From assembly GCA_041060555.1 (NCBI GenBank), contig JBEUDS010000012.1: 64,000 nucleotides of DNA. One strand, written 5' to 3'. Below are positions 52,431-61,584 of the stretch, one piece after another. How positions within the stretch are numbered: position 1 is the stretch's first letter; each line of letters opens with the position of its first letter. The position numbers were made by a program, and so were the translations under genes. The stretch is from CAUJIW01 sp963205175 (lineage in GTDB: Bacteria; Pseudomonadota; Alphaproteobacteria; Sphingomonadales; Sphingomonadaceae). A model generated the notes under the pieces. That model had not been told where the DNA came from. It worked only from the letters and a program-made list of their open reading frames with translations, and searched no databases.

Positions 52431-55124
52431 ATGAACGACGATAAGAAACTGACGCTGGGCTCGCGGCCCCCGCTGGGCATCAAGAAGACCATCGAGGCCG
52501 GCAAGGTGAAGCAGAGCTTCAGCCATGGTCGCTCCAAGACTGTCATGGTCGAGGTGAAGAAGCGGCGCGTGCTTGGCAAGGCTGAAAGCGCCGAGGTCGA
52601 GACGCCGGCGCCGGAACCCGTTGCGCCACCGCCGCCCGCCGCTCCTATGGCCCCCGTCGTCGAGGCGCCCAAGCCCGTCGCGCCCCCCGCGCCGCCTCCC
52701 GTTGTCGAGTCCGCGCCGCCACCGCCGCCGCCGGAACCGGTTCAGCCGGCTGCCGCGCCCGCCCCGGCCGCCGCTGCCCCCGCGCCCGCCGCCAAGCCGG
52801 CGCCGGCACCGGCACCGGCGCCCGCGCGTCGTCCTATCGCGCCGATCACCGGCGAGGACCGGTTGACCCGCCAGGAGCGGGTGCAGGCCGCCATCCGTCA
52901 GGCGGAAGAGGAGCGGATGCGCGCGCTTGAGGAACAGCGTCGTCGCACCGATCTGGAGCGTGAGGCCGCGCTGGCCGCTGAACGCGAGGCCCGCGAGGCC
53001 AAGCGTCGCGCCGGGGAAGAGGAGGCCGCCGCCGCCGAAGCGGAGGCCGCGGCCACCCAGGCGGCGCCGGCGTCGGATGCCGAGACCGAGGCGCGTGCGC
53101 CGGGTGCCGAGGCGCGCCCGGTCAAGCTGAAGGCGGATGCCGAAGAGGACGACGCCGAGCGCGCCCGGCCGGGCCAGCCTGCCAAGCGCAAGCCCGAGGT
53201 TCACAAGCCGGCCCGCGTCAAGGGTGACGAGCGTCGCCAGTCCGGCAAGCTGACGGTGGTGCGGGCGCTGGAGGACGAGGATTCGGTGCGCGTGCGCTCG
53301 ATGGCGGCGCTCAAGCGCGCCCGCGAGAAGGAACGCCGTTCGCACATGATGCCGGGCCAGGCCGCCAAGCAGGTGCGCGAAGTGGTGGTGCCGGAGACGA
53401 TCACGGTGCAGGAACTGGCCAACCGCATGGCCGAGCGCGCCTCCGACGTGATCAAGGCGCTGTTCAAGATGGGCGTGGTCGCCACGCTCAACCAGTCGAT
53501 CGACCAGGACACCGCTGAACTGATTGTCACCGACTTCGGCCACATGGTGAAGCGTGTCGCCGAGTCCGACGTCGAAATCGGTCTGACCGGCGGCGAGGAC
53601 GTCGAGGGCGATCTGCAGCCGCGGCCGCCGGTGGTCACCATCATGGGCCACGTCGATCACGGCAAGACCTCGCTGCTGGATGCCCTGCGCGGCACCGATG
53701 TGGTGGCGGGCGAGGCCGGCGGCATCACCCAGCACATCGGCGCCTACCAGGTGACGGTGAAGTCGGGCGACAAGATCACCTTCCTCGACACGCCGGGCCA
53801 CGAGGCCTTCACCGAGATGCGCGCGCGCGGTGCCAACGTCACCGACATCGTCATCCTGGTGGTGGCGGCGGACGATGGCCTGATGCCGCAGACCATCGAG
53901 GCCATCAATCATACCAAGGCGGCCGGCGTGCCGATGATCGTCGCCATCAACAAGATGGACAAGCCGGGCGCCAACCCGGCCAAGGTCCGCGAGGCGCTGC
54001 TGCAGCACGACGTGCAGGTGGAAGCCTTCGGTGGCGAGGTGCAGGACGTTGAAGTGTCGGCGCTGAAGAAGCTCGGCCTGGACGAACTGATCGAGAAGAT
54101 CCTGCTGCAGGCGGAAATCCTGGAGCTTAAGGCCAATCCGGATCGTCCGGGCGAAGGTACGGTGATCGAGGCCAAGCTTGACAAGGGCCGGGGTCCGCTC
54201 GCGACCGTGCTGGTCAGCCGCGGCACCGTGAAGGTGGGTGACATCTTCGTGGTTGGCGCCGAATGGGGCAAGGTGCGCGCGCTGGTCGACGACAAGGGGC
54301 GCCAGATCAAGTCGGCCGGACCGTCGCAGCCCGTCGAAGTTCTCGGTCTGTCCGGCGTGCCGGGCGCCGGTGATGCCTTCTCGGTCGTCGAGTCGGAAGC
54401 GCGTGCCCGCGAAGTGGCGGCCTATCGCCAGACGCTGGCCCAGCGCAAGCGCCAGACGGTGGCGCCGACCTCGCTGGAATCCATGTTCTCGGCGCTCAAG
54501 GCGTCCAAGGCCAAGGAATTCCCGGTGGTCATCAAGGCCGACGTGCATGGTTCGGTGGAGGCGATCTCCCAGGCCGTCAACAAGCTGTCGACCGAGGAGA
54601 TCAAGGCGCGCGTGCTGCACGCGGCGGTGGGTGGAATCACCGAATCCGACGTGACGCTGGCGAAAGCCTCGAACGCGCCGATCGTCGGCTTCAACGTCCG
54701 CGCCAACGCCAAGGCCCGCGAGGTCGCGGAGCGCGATGGCGTGGTGCTGAAGTACTACAACATCATCTACGACCTGGTGGACGACATGAAGGCCGCCATG
54801 GCCGGCCAGCTCGGCCCGGAGATGGTGGAGAATGTGGTCGGCCGCGCCGAGGTCCGCGAGGTGTTCCAGGCCGGCAAGGCCGGCAAGGCCGCCGGTCTCA
54901 TCGTCCGCGAAGGCAATCTCAAGCGCAACCTCAAGGCCCGCATCCTGCGCGACGACGTCATTGTCTACGACGGTTCGCTGTCGTCGCTGCGGCGTTTCAA
55001 GGATGACGTCAACGACGTGCGCGCGGGTCTCGAATGCGGTGTCACGCTGGAGAACTTCCAGGACATCAAGGTTGGCGACATGATCGAGGCTTACGAGATC
55101 GAGCAACGCGAGCGGACGCTCTAA
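52431..55124 (+). CDS. infB: Translation initiation factor IF-2
   Basis: IF-2 (897 aa) has a long low-complexity N-terminal part rich in Ala-Pro and then charged Glu-Arg helices (to about residue 300), an IF2_N domain (ETITVQELANRMAERASDVIKALFKMG) and the G domain. The GTP motifs are GHVDHGKTSLLDAL (about residues 405-412), DTPGHEAFTEMRARG and AINKMDKPGAN. Domains II-IV (DIFVVGAEWGKVRALVDDKG to VGDMIEAYEI) complete it. It delivers initiator tRNA to the ribosome. Confidence 0.97.
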   Translation: MNDDKKLTLGSRPPLGIKKTIEAGKVKQSFSHGRSKTVMVEVKKRRVLGKAESAEVETPAPEPVAPPPPAAPMAPVVEAPKPVAPPAPPPVVESAPPPPPPEPVQPAAAPAPAAAAPAPAAKPAPAPAPAPARRPIAPITGEDRLTRQERVQAAIRQAEEERMRALEEQRRRTDLEREAALAAEREAREAKRRAGEEEAAAAEAEAAATQAAPASDAETEARAPGAEARPVKLKADAEEDDAERARPGQPAKRKPEVHKPARVKGDERRQSGKLTVVRALEDEDSVRVRSMAALKRAREKERRSHMMPGQAAKQVREVVVPETITVQELANRMAERASDVIKALFKMGVVATLNQSIDQDTAELIVTDFGHMVKRVAESDVEIGLTGGEDVEGDLQPRPPVVTIMGHVDHGKTSLLDALRGTDVVAGEAGGITQHIGAYQVTVKSGDKITFLDTPGHEAFTEMRARGANVTDIVILVVAADDGLMPQTIEAINHTKAAGVPMIVAINKMDKPGANPAKVREALLQHDVQVEAFGGEVQDVEVSALKKLGLDELIEKILLQAEILELKANPDRPGEGTVIEAKLDKGRGPLATVLVSRGTVKVGDIFVVGAEWGKVRALVDDKGRQIKSAGPSQPVEVLGLSGVPGAGDAFSVVESEARAREVAAYRQTLAQRKRQTVAPTSLESMFSALKASKAKEFPVVIKADVHGSVEAISQAVNKLSTEEIKARVLHAAVGGITESDVTLAKASNAPIVGFNVRANAKAREVAERDGVVLKYYNIIYDLVDDMKAAMAGQLGPEMVENVVGRAEVREVFQAGKAGKAAGLIVREGNLKRNLKARILRDDVIVYDGSLSSLRRFKDDVNDVRAGLECGVTLENFQDIKVGDMIEAYEIEQRERTL

Positions 55125-55166
55125 CGCTTACACCCTCTCCCTCCCGGAGAGGGGGAGGAACCGGCC

Positions 55167-55595
55167 ATGCGCTATCAACAGACCGAGGGCGGAAAATCGG
55201 TGCGCCTGCTGCGCGTCGGCGAGCAGATCCGCCATGTGCTGGCGGAATTGCTGGCGCGCGGCGACGTGCAGGACGACGTGCTGGCAACCCATTCCGTCAC
55301 GGTTACCCAGGTCAAGGTGTCCCCCGACCTGCGCCACGCCACCGTGTTCGTCGAGCCGCTGGGTGGTGCCGACGAGGAGGCGGTCCTGGGTGCGCTCAAG
55401 CGCCACGCCCGCTTCCTCAAGGGCGAGCTTGGTCACCGGGTGCGGATGAAATACACGCCCGATCTGGTGTTCCGACTCGACGACAGCTTCGCCACCGCCA
55501 ACCGCATCGACGCGCTGCTGCGCAGCCCCAAGGTCGCCCGCGATCTGGTGGACGAGCCGCGCCGGCCCCTGGTCGACGAAGACGACGACCAGTAG
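55167..55595 (+). CDS. rbfA: Ribosome-binding factor A
   Basis: RbfA (142 aa), a KH-fold 30S maturation and cold-shock factor, shows VRLLRVGEQIRHVLAELLARGDVQDD, SVTVTQVKVSPDLRHATVFVEPLGG and HRVRMKYTPDLVFRLDDSFATANRIDALL. A C-terminal acidic tail (DEPRRPLVDEDDDQ) is typical of this group. It lies 42 bases after infB and 3 bases before truB. Confidence 0.95.
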   Translation: MRYQQTEGGKSVRLLRVGEQIRHVLAELLARGDVQDDVLATHSVTVTQVKVSPDLRHATVFVEPLGGADEEAVLGALKRHARFLKGELGHRVRMKYTPDLVFRLDDSFATANRIDALLRSPKVARDLVDEPRRPLVDEDDDQ

Positions 55596-55598
55596 ACC

Positions 55599-56504
55599 AT
55601 GGCGCTCCACGGCTGGTTCAATGTCGACAAGCCGCTCGGGCTGACGTCGGCCCAGGTGGTCGGCCGCCTGCAGCGGGCGCTGCGCCAGGCGGGCTACGGC
55701 AAGCTGAAGATCGGTCACGGCGGCACGCTTGATCCGCTGGCGACCGGCGTGCTGCCGGTGGCGCTGGGCGAGGCAACCAAGCTGTCGGGCTACCTGCTGG
55801 ACGCGACCAAGGGCTATCGTTTCACCATCGGTTTTGGCGAGGCCCGCACCACGGATGACCTGGAAGGGGCGGTGTGCGCCACTTCCGGGGTCCGGCCGTC
55901 GCTGGCGGCCATCGAGGGGGCACTGCCGGCTTTCACCGGCGCCATCACCCAGATCCCGCCGGCCTATTCCGCCCTCAAGGTGGACGGCGCGCGCGCTTAT
56001 GATCTCGCCCGTGCCGGCGAGACGGTGGTGCTGGCGCCGCGCGGCGTGACCATCTTCGCGCTCGGCGTGGCGGCCATCGACGGCACGGACGCGGCGGTCG
56101 AGGCGGTGACGCTCGACGTGCTGTGCTCCAAGGGGACCTATGTGCGGGCGCTGGCGCGCGACCTCGCCGCGGCGCTGGGCACGGTGGGCCATGTCGCGAT
56201 GCTCCGGCGGACCAAGGCGGGACCGTTCGCGCTGGAAACGGCGATTTCGCTGGACAAGCTCGACCAATTCATTCAAGAGCGGCGCCCGGAACAGGCATTG
56301 TTGCCGCTGACGGCAGGGCTGGACGACATCCCGGCTCTGCCCGTCAACCCCGAGGAGGCCGCCATGTTGCGTCAAGGGCAGCGGCTCCAGGGGACTCTCC
56401 TCAAGCCTGGCACCTATATGGCGATGAACGGGTCTGTTCCCATCGCCATCGTCGAGGCCGTTGCCGGCCAGGTGCGGGTACTGAGGGGGCTGAACGTTGG
56501 ATGA
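55599..56504 (+). CDS. truB: tRNA pseudouridine-55 synthase TruB
   Basis: TruB (301 aa) has the catalytic Asp in GHGGTLDPLATGVLPVALGEATKLSGYLLDATKGYRFTIGFG and the YSALKVDGARAYDLARAGE and CSKGTYVRALARDLAAALG motifs. It makes pseudouridine 55 in the tRNA T-loop. It is followed by rpsO 12 bases on. Confidence 0.96.
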   Translation: MALHGWFNVDKPLGLTSAQVVGRLQRALRQAGYGKLKIGHGGTLDPLATGVLPVALGEATKLSGYLLDATKGYRFTIGFGEARTTDDLEGAVCATSGVRPSLAAIEGALPAFTGAITQIPPAYSALKVDGARAYDLARAGETVVLAPRGVTIFALGVAAIDGTDAAVEAVTLDVLCSKGTYVRALARDLAAALGTVGHVAMLRRTKAGPFALETAISLDKLDQFIQERRPEQALLPLTAGLDDIPALPVNPEEAAMLRQGQRLQGTLLKPGTYMAMNGSVPIAIVEAVAGQVRVLRGLNVG

Positions 56505-56516
56505 AAGGAGATATCG

Positions 56517-56786
56517 ATGTCGATTACGGCTGAGAAGAAACAGGAACTGATCAAGACCTATGCGCGCGGCGGTGAAGACACCGGTTCGCCCGAGGTCCAG
56601 GTGGCGATCCTCTCCGAGCGCATCGCCAACCTCACCGAGCATTTCAAGACCCACAAGAAGGACAACCACTCCCGGCGTGGCCTTCTGATGCTGGTCAACA
56701 AGCGGCGTCGGCTGCTGGACTATGTGAAGTCCCGCGACGTCGAGCGCTACCAGAGCCTGATCCAGCGGCTCGGACTGCGCAAGTAA
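56517..56786 (+). CDS. rpsO: 30S ribosomal protein S15
   Basis: S15 (89 aa) shows the near-invariant KTYARGGEDTGSPEVQVAILSERIANLTEHFKTHKKDNHSRRGLLMLVNKRRRLLDYVKS. AAAGGAG with 7 bases to the ATG is a strong ribosome-binding site. Two hairpins follow, then pnp. Confidence 0.97.
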   Translation: MSITAEKKQELIKTYARGGEDTGSPEVQVAILSERIANLTEHFKTHKKDNHSRRGLLMLVNKRRRLLDYVKSRDVERYQSLIQRLGLRK

Positions 56787-56800
56787 GCGAACCCCACAGG

Positions 56801-56827
56801 CGCCCGCTTCGAACTCCGGAGCGGGCG
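56801..56827 (+). terminator. Terminator-like hairpin after rpsO
   Basis: CGCCCGCT (56801-56808) pairs with AGCGGGCG (56820-56827), followed by TCTTGGCTTTT. It lies 15 bases after the rpsO stop. Confidence 0.7.
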
Positions 56828-56840
56828 TCTTGGCTTTTCG

Positions 56841-56859
56841 GGCACCTCTTGCCGGTGCC
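56841..56859 (+). terminator. Second hairpin in the rpsO-pnp gap
   Basis: GGCACC (56841-56846) pairs with GGTGCC (56854-56859), and the same TTGGCTTTT that follows the first hairpin follows again. A further 8-bp hairpin, CCCGCCAC/GTGGCGGG (56889-56896 with 56903-56910), lies in the pnp leader. Multi-hairpin rpsO-pnp leaders serve RNase III/PNPase autoregulation in other bacteria. Confidence 0.5.
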
Positions 56860-57135
56860 TTGGCTTTTGGGCCCCCGCGGCCTACACTCCCGCCACCCCC
56901 GTGTGGCGGGTATCCGATCCCCCGAGGCGCTGTCCGCCGTCTCGCTCGGGTATTTCCAGCGGACATTTCGGGCCTGCGGGCCCATGCAAGATGGAGGGTT
57001 GGCGGCATGTGGCTGCTTCCCTCGCTGGGTGGTGAATCGCAGCCCCGGTGATCCGCACCGGCTGCGCGAAACGATCCGCCTGTCTCGCGGTCCGTCGGAG
57101 CAATGGGGTTCCGGCGATACGAAGAAAGACTGTCA

Positions 57136-59343
57136 ATGTTCGACATGCAGAAGAAAGAAATCACCTGGGGTGGCCGCAAGCTGACCCTGGAGACGGGTCG
57201 CATTGCCCGTCAGGCCGATGGCGCGGTGCTCGCGACCTACGGCGAAACCGCGGTGCTGTGCACCGTGGTCGGCGCGAAGAGCGTCAAGGAAGGGCAGGAC
57301 TTCTTCCCCCTCACCGTCCACTACCAGGAAAAATTCTTCGCCGCCGGCAAGATCCCCGGCGGCTTCTTCAAGCGGGAAGGTCGTCCGACCGAGAAGGAAA
57401 CCCTGGTTTCCCGTCTGATCGACCGGCCGATCCGGCCGCTGTTCCCGGAAGGCTTCTACAACGAGGTATTGGTGATCTGTCAGACCGTCTCCTACGACGG
57501 CGAGAATGATCCCGACATCGTCGCCATGGTTGGCGCGTCGGCCGCGCTCACCATTTCCGGCATTCCGTTCATGGGCCCGATCGGCGCCGCCAGGGTCGGC
57601 TACATTGACGGCGACTATGTGCTGAACCCGACCAAGGACCAGATCGAGGCATCGTCGCTCGACCTGGTGGTCGCCGGCACCCACGACGCCGTGCTGATGG
57701 TGGAATCGGAAGCCAAGGAGCTCTCCGAGGAGATCATGCTGGGCGCCGTGATGTTCGGCCAGCGCGAGTCGCAGGCGGTGATCAAGGCGATCATCGACCT
57801 CGCCGAGCGTTCCGCCAAGGAGCCGTGGGATATCCCGGCGAAGCCCGATACCTCGGCGCTCTATGCCGAGCTGAAGGGCCTGGTCGAGGCCGACCTGCGG
57901 GCCGCCTACGCCACCACCGCCAAGTCGGCGCGCCGCGACATGATCGACGTTGCCAAGAAGAAGGCGCAGGAAGCGCTGGGCGAGGCCAATGGCGCCCAGC
58001 TGGTCGGCAAGCTGCTGAAGAAGCTGGAGCAGGACATCGTCCGCACGGCGATCCTGAAGGATGGCAAGCGCATCGACGGCCGCGGCACCACCGACATCCG
58101 GCCGATCGACTGCCAGGTGCAGATGCTGCCCCGCACCCACGGGTCGGCGCTGTTCACCCGTGGTGAAACCCAGGCGCTGGTCACCACCACGCTGGGTACC
58201 GGCGACGACGAGCAGATGATCGACGGCCTCGACGGCATCCGTCACGAGAACTTCATGCTGCACTACAACTTCCCGCCCTACTCGGTCGGTGAAGTGGGCC
58301 GCTTCGGCGCCCAGAGCCGGCGTGAGGTGGGCCATGGCAAGCTGGCCTGGCGCGCGGTGCACCCGGTGCTGCCGACCAAGGAAGCCTTCCCTTACACGGT
58401 GCGCATCGTCTCCGACATCACCGAGTCCAACGGTTCCTCCTCGATGGCCAGCGTCTGCGGCGCGTCGCTGTCGATGATGGACGCCGGCGTGCCGCTGCTG
58501 CGGCCGGTCTCGGGTATCGCCATGGGCCTGATTCTGGAGGGCAAGGAGTTCGCCGTGATCTCCGACATCCTCGGTGACGAGGACCATCTGGGCGACATGG
58601 ACTTCAAGGTCGCGGGCACCGAGCAGGGCATCACCGCGCTGCAGATGGACATCAAGGTCGCCGGCATCACCGAGGAGATCATGAAGGTGGCGCTGGAGCA
58701 GGCCCATGCCGGCCGCGCGCACATCCTGGGCAAGATGAACGCCGCGCTCGGCGGCACCCGCCAGGAGATGAGCCAGCACGCGCCGCGCATCGAGACCATC
58801 AAGATCCCGAAGGAGAAAATCCGCGAAGTGATCGGCACTGGTGGCAAGGTGATCCGCGAGATCGTCGAGGTCACCGGCGCCAAGGTTGACATCGAGGACG
58901 ACGGCACCGTCAAGGTGTCGAGCTCCAACGTCGACCAGATCCAGGCGGCGCTGAAGTGGATCGAGGGCATCGTCGCCGAGCCGGAAGTGGGCAAGATCTA
59001 CGAAGGCAAGGTGGTGTCGATCGTCGACTTCGGTGCTTTCGTGAACTTCCTCGGCGCCCGCGACGGCCTGGTGCACATCTCGGAAGTGCAGAACGAGCGT
59101 CTGGCCAAGGTGGCGGATGTTCTCACCGAAGGCCAGATGGTCAAGGTCAAGGTGCTGGGCATCGACGACCGCGGCAAGGTCCGCCTGTCCATGCGCGTCG
59201 TCAACCAGGAGACCGGTGAAGAACTGCCGGACGAGCGCCCGGCCCGTGAGCCGCGGGAACCGCGTGAGCCGCGTGAAGGCGGTGACGATCGTGGCGAGCG
59301 TTCCGATCGTCGTCGTCCGCGCCGTCCGCGCCGCGACGACTGA
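57136..59343 (+). CDS. pnp: Polyribonucleotide nucleotidyltransferase
   Basis: PNPase (735 aa) has two RNase PH domains (FFPLTVHYQEKFFAAGKIPGGFFKREGRPTEKE; HNFMLHYNFPPYSVGE-type region; TESNGSSSMASVCGASLSMMDAGVP), a KH domain (near residues 555-610: IREVIGTGGKVIREIVEVTGAKVDIEDDG) and an S1 domain (near 620-690: GKIYEGKVVSIVDFGAFVNFLGARDGLVHISE). The final 40 residues are a charged Arg-Glu-Pro tail. ATG 57136 (MFDMQKKEITW) is conserved; an upstream in-frame start lies in the leader. Confidence 0.97.
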   Translation: MFDMQKKEITWGGRKLTLETGRIARQADGAVLATYGETAVLCTVVGAKSVKEGQDFFPLTVHYQEKFFAAGKIPGGFFKREGRPTEKETLVSRLIDRPIRPLFPEGFYNEVLVICQTVSYDGENDPDIVAMVGASAALTISGIPFMGPIGAARVGYIDGDYVLNPTKDQIEASSLDLVVAGTHDAVLMVESEAKELSEEIMLGAVMFGQRESQAVIKAIIDLAERSAKEPWDIPAKPDTSALYAELKGLVEADLRAAYATTAKSARRDMIDVAKKKAQEALGEANGAQLVGKLLKKLEQDIVRTAILKDGKRIDGRGTTDIRPIDCQVQMLPRTHGSALFTRGETQALVTTTLGTGDDEQMIDGLDGIRHENFMLHYNFPPYSVGEVGRFGAQSRREVGHGKLAWRAVHPVLPTKEAFPYTVRIVSDITESNGSSSMASVCGASLSMMDAGVPLLRPVSGIAMGLILEGKEFAVISDILGDEDHLGDMDFKVAGTEQGITALQMDIKVAGITEEIMKVALEQAHAGRAHILGKMNAALGGTRQEMSQHAPRIETIKIPKEKIREVIGTGGKVIREIVEVTGAKVDIEDDGTVKVSSSNVDQIQAALKWIEGIVAEPEVGKIYEGKVVSIVDFGAFVNFLGARDGLVHISEVQNERLAKVADVLTEGQMVKVKVLGIDDRGKVRLSMRVVNQETGEELPDERPAREPREPREPREGGDDRGERSDRRRPRRPRRDD

Positions 59344-59419
59344 TCGGCGTCCTCGACCCTGATCGCCCCGGGCCTGCGCGGTCTGAGGCCTGAATCAGGC
59401 GACAGAGGCTGGACAGCTG

Positions 59420-59449
59420 AAGGGCTTCCCCCAGGTGGGGGAAGCCCTT
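59420..59449 (+). terminator. Strong intrinsic terminator after pnp
   Basis: A perfect 13-bp stem (59420-59432 with 59437-59449, loop AGGT) ends in CCCTTTG. It closes the rimP-pnp transcription block 77 bases past the pnp stop. Confidence 0.85.
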
Positions 59450-59584
59450 TGCCGTTGCCGCCCATGGCTGTCGTTACAGTGTCGTGCCAACGGTGGCCGG
59501 ATTGCCGCAGTGCCCTATATGTCTCGCCTTGGCGGCGCAAACACTGTATGACAGCGCCGTGAATTGACCCTGAAAGGCTCGTTG

Positions 59585-60997
59585 ATGTTGAAGTCGTTGA
59601 ACGCCATCCTGATGGCCGGCCGGGAAGTCCTGCCGCTGGTCGAGGGTGGCAAGGGCATCTCCGCCACCAACCATCTGTCGTCCGGTGCCTGGGCACTGGC
59701 CGGTGGCGTCGGCACGGTGTCGGCGGTGAACGCGGACTCCTATGCCGCCGACGGCTCCATCGTTCCGCAGGTCTATCGCGGCAAGACCCGCCGCGACCGT
59801 CATGACGAACTGGTGCGCTATGCCATCGACGGTGGCATCGAGCAGGTGCGCCGCGCCTGGGAAATGGCTTCCGGCAAGGGCGCGCTCAACATCAATATCC
59901 TGTGGGAGATGGGCGGCGCCCAGCGGGTGCTGCATGGCGTGCTGGAAAAGACCCGCGGCCTGGTATCCGGTGTCACCTGCGGTGCCGGCATGCCCTACAA
60001 GCTGTCCGAGATCGCCGCCTCCTACGGTGTCCACTACTACCCCATCGTCTCGTCCGGCCGCGCCTTTCGCGCGCTGTGGAAGCGCGCCTACTCGAAGGCG
60101 TCGGAGTGGCTGGGCGCGGTGGTCTATGAAGACCCGTGGCGGGCCGGCGGCCACAACGGCCTGTCCAACGCCGAGGATCCGTTGAAGCCGGAAGACCCCT
60201 ATCCGCGTGTCAAGGCGTTGCGCGACGTGATGCGTGAGGAAGGCATTTCCGACGATGTGCCGATCGTCATGGCTGGCGGCGTCTGGTGCCTGCGCGAGTG
60301 GGAACACTGGATCGGCAACAAGGAACTCGGCGCCATCGCCTTCCAGTTCGGCACCCGGCCGCTGGTGACGCGGGAAAGCCCGATTCCCGAACAGTGGAAG
60401 CAGGCACTGCTGAAGCTCGAAAACGAGAGCGACGTGCTGCTGCACCGCTTCTCGCCGACCGGCTTCTATTCGTCCGCCGTGCGCAACCCGTTCCTGCGCA
60501 ACCTGGAGGCCCGCTCCGAGCGGCAAATTCCCTTCACGGCGGAAGCGGTGGGCGAGCACACCCATGTGCTCGACGTTGGCAATCTGCCGCGCGGCAACAA
60601 GCTTTATGTGACGACCGGCGATCTGCTGCGTGCGCGCGAATGGGTGGCATTGGGCTTCACCGAGGCGCTGAAGACACCCGACTCCACGGTGGTGTTCGTC
60701 GGCCGCGAGGAGAAGGCGGAAATCCGCAAGGATCAGGCCGACTGCATGGGCTGTCTGTCGCAGTGCAGCTTCTCGGCCTGGGCGGACAACGAAAAATCCT
60801 CGACCGGACGGCTCGCCGATCCGCGCAGCTTCTGCATCCAGAAGACGCTGCAGGACATCGCCCACGGGGGTGAGCTTGATCGCAACCTGATGTTCGCGGG
60901 GCACAACGCCTTCCGCTTCTCGAAGGACCCGTTCTACTCCAACGGATTCATTCCGACGGTGAAGCAGCTGATCGACCGCATCATGACCGGCGACTGA
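59585..60997 (+). CDS. Nitronate monooxygenase-like flavin oxidoreductase
   Basis: This 470-aa protein has the 2-nitropropane dioxygenase/NMO TIM barrel pattern: NHLSSGAWALAGGVGTVSAVN, SGVTCGAGMPYKLSEIAASYGVHYYPIVSS, KRAYSKASEWLGAVVYEDPWRAGGHNGL and VPIVMAGGVW...GAIAFQFGTRPLVTRESP for FMN binding. It is about 100 residues longer than common NMOs. The extra C-terminal part has a Cys cluster, Cys387-X2-Cys390-X3-Cys394 (DCMGCLSQCSFS), and another Cys at SFCIQ. ATG 59585 is preceded by AAAGG. The physiological substrate is unknown. Confidence 0.85.
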   Translation: MLKSLNAILMAGREVLPLVEGGKGISATNHLSSGAWALAGGVGTVSAVNADSYAADGSIVPQVYRGKTRRDRHDELVRYAIDGGIEQVRRAWEMASGKGALNINILWEMGGAQRVLHGVLEKTRGLVSGVTCGAGMPYKLSEIAASYGVHYYPIVSSGRAFRALWKRAYSKASEWLGAVVYEDPWRAGGHNGLSNAEDPLKPEDPYPRVKALRDVMREEGISDDVPIVMAGGVWCLREWEHWIGNKELGAIAFQFGTRPLVTRESPIPEQWKQALLKLENESDVLLHRFSPTGFYSSAVRNPFLRNLEARSERQIPFTAEAVGEHTHVLDVGNLPRGNKLYVTTGDLLRAREWVALGFTEALKTPDSTVVFVGREEKAEIRKDQADCMGCLSQCSFSAWADNEKSSTGRLADPRSFCIQKTLQDIAHGGELDRNLMFAGHNAFRFSKDPFYSNGFIPTVKQLIDRIMTGD

Positions 60998-61026
60998 TCG
61001 GCGCGATTGACGCTGGCTCCTGCGGC

Positions 61027-61521
61027 TCAGCCGAAATCAGCAAGCGCGTCGAGCGATTCGGGAGTCATGCCGCCTGGCACGATGGTGACCGGGCATGGCA
61101 GTGTGCCGGCGATCTGGCCGGAGAAGAAATCGACCAGCGGGCCGGGGTCGCCCTTGGCCGAGGCCGCCAGCACCAGTCGAACAACCGAGGGGTCGGCGCG
61201 CAGCACGTTCAGCACCTGTTCGTCGGTCTTGCCGGCACGGATGAGAATCTGCGGCGGCCGGCCCGCCTGGCGCTCGACATCCACTGCCATCGCTTCCAGC
61301 AGGGCCTCGGCCTTTTCCCGTGCCTCCTGCTCCATCATGTCCTGCACCCCGCCCCACTGGACGAAGTCCATCGGCGGAATCACATGCAGGATCAAGACCT
61401 GCCCGCCGGGGGTCGAAGCCGCGCGGCCGGCTGCATACCGCAGCGCTTTCCGGCACTCGGGCGTGTCATCGACCACCACCGCGTACTTGCGTTGACGATC
61501 GTCGGGCGTGACAGCGTTCAT
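61027..61521 (-). CDS. Universal stress protein (UspA family)
   Basis: This 164-aa protein has YAVVVDDTPECRKALRYAAGRA, GQVLILHVIPPMDF, VVRLVLAASAKGDPGPLVDFFSGQIAGTLPCPVTIVPGG. The ATP-binding G-2X-G-9X-G(S/T) loop is degenerate, so ATP binding is doubtful. Its stress role is inferred from family. The gene is convergent with the flavoenzyme gene and 63 bases after the DUF2333 gene. Confidence 0.85.
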   Translation of the reverse strand: MNAVTPDDRQRKYAVVVDDTPECRKALRYAAGRAASTPGGQVLILHVIPPMDFVQWGGVQDMMEQEAREKAEALLEAMAVDVERQAGRPPQILIRAGKTDEQVLNVLRADPSVVRLVLAASAKGDPGPLVDFFSGQIAGTLPCPVTIVPGGMTPESLDALADFG

Positions 61522-61584
61522 CGGTTTCGCTTCCCCCGGTGATGATGCCGGCGGCCGCCGCGGGCGACGGCCACGGGTGGGACG

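Noticed and set aside
56830..57051. 73-aa open frame in the rpsO-pnp gap
   Set aside because: It crosses two leader hairpins, is Pro/Arg/Gly-rich and lacks a ribosome-binding site.
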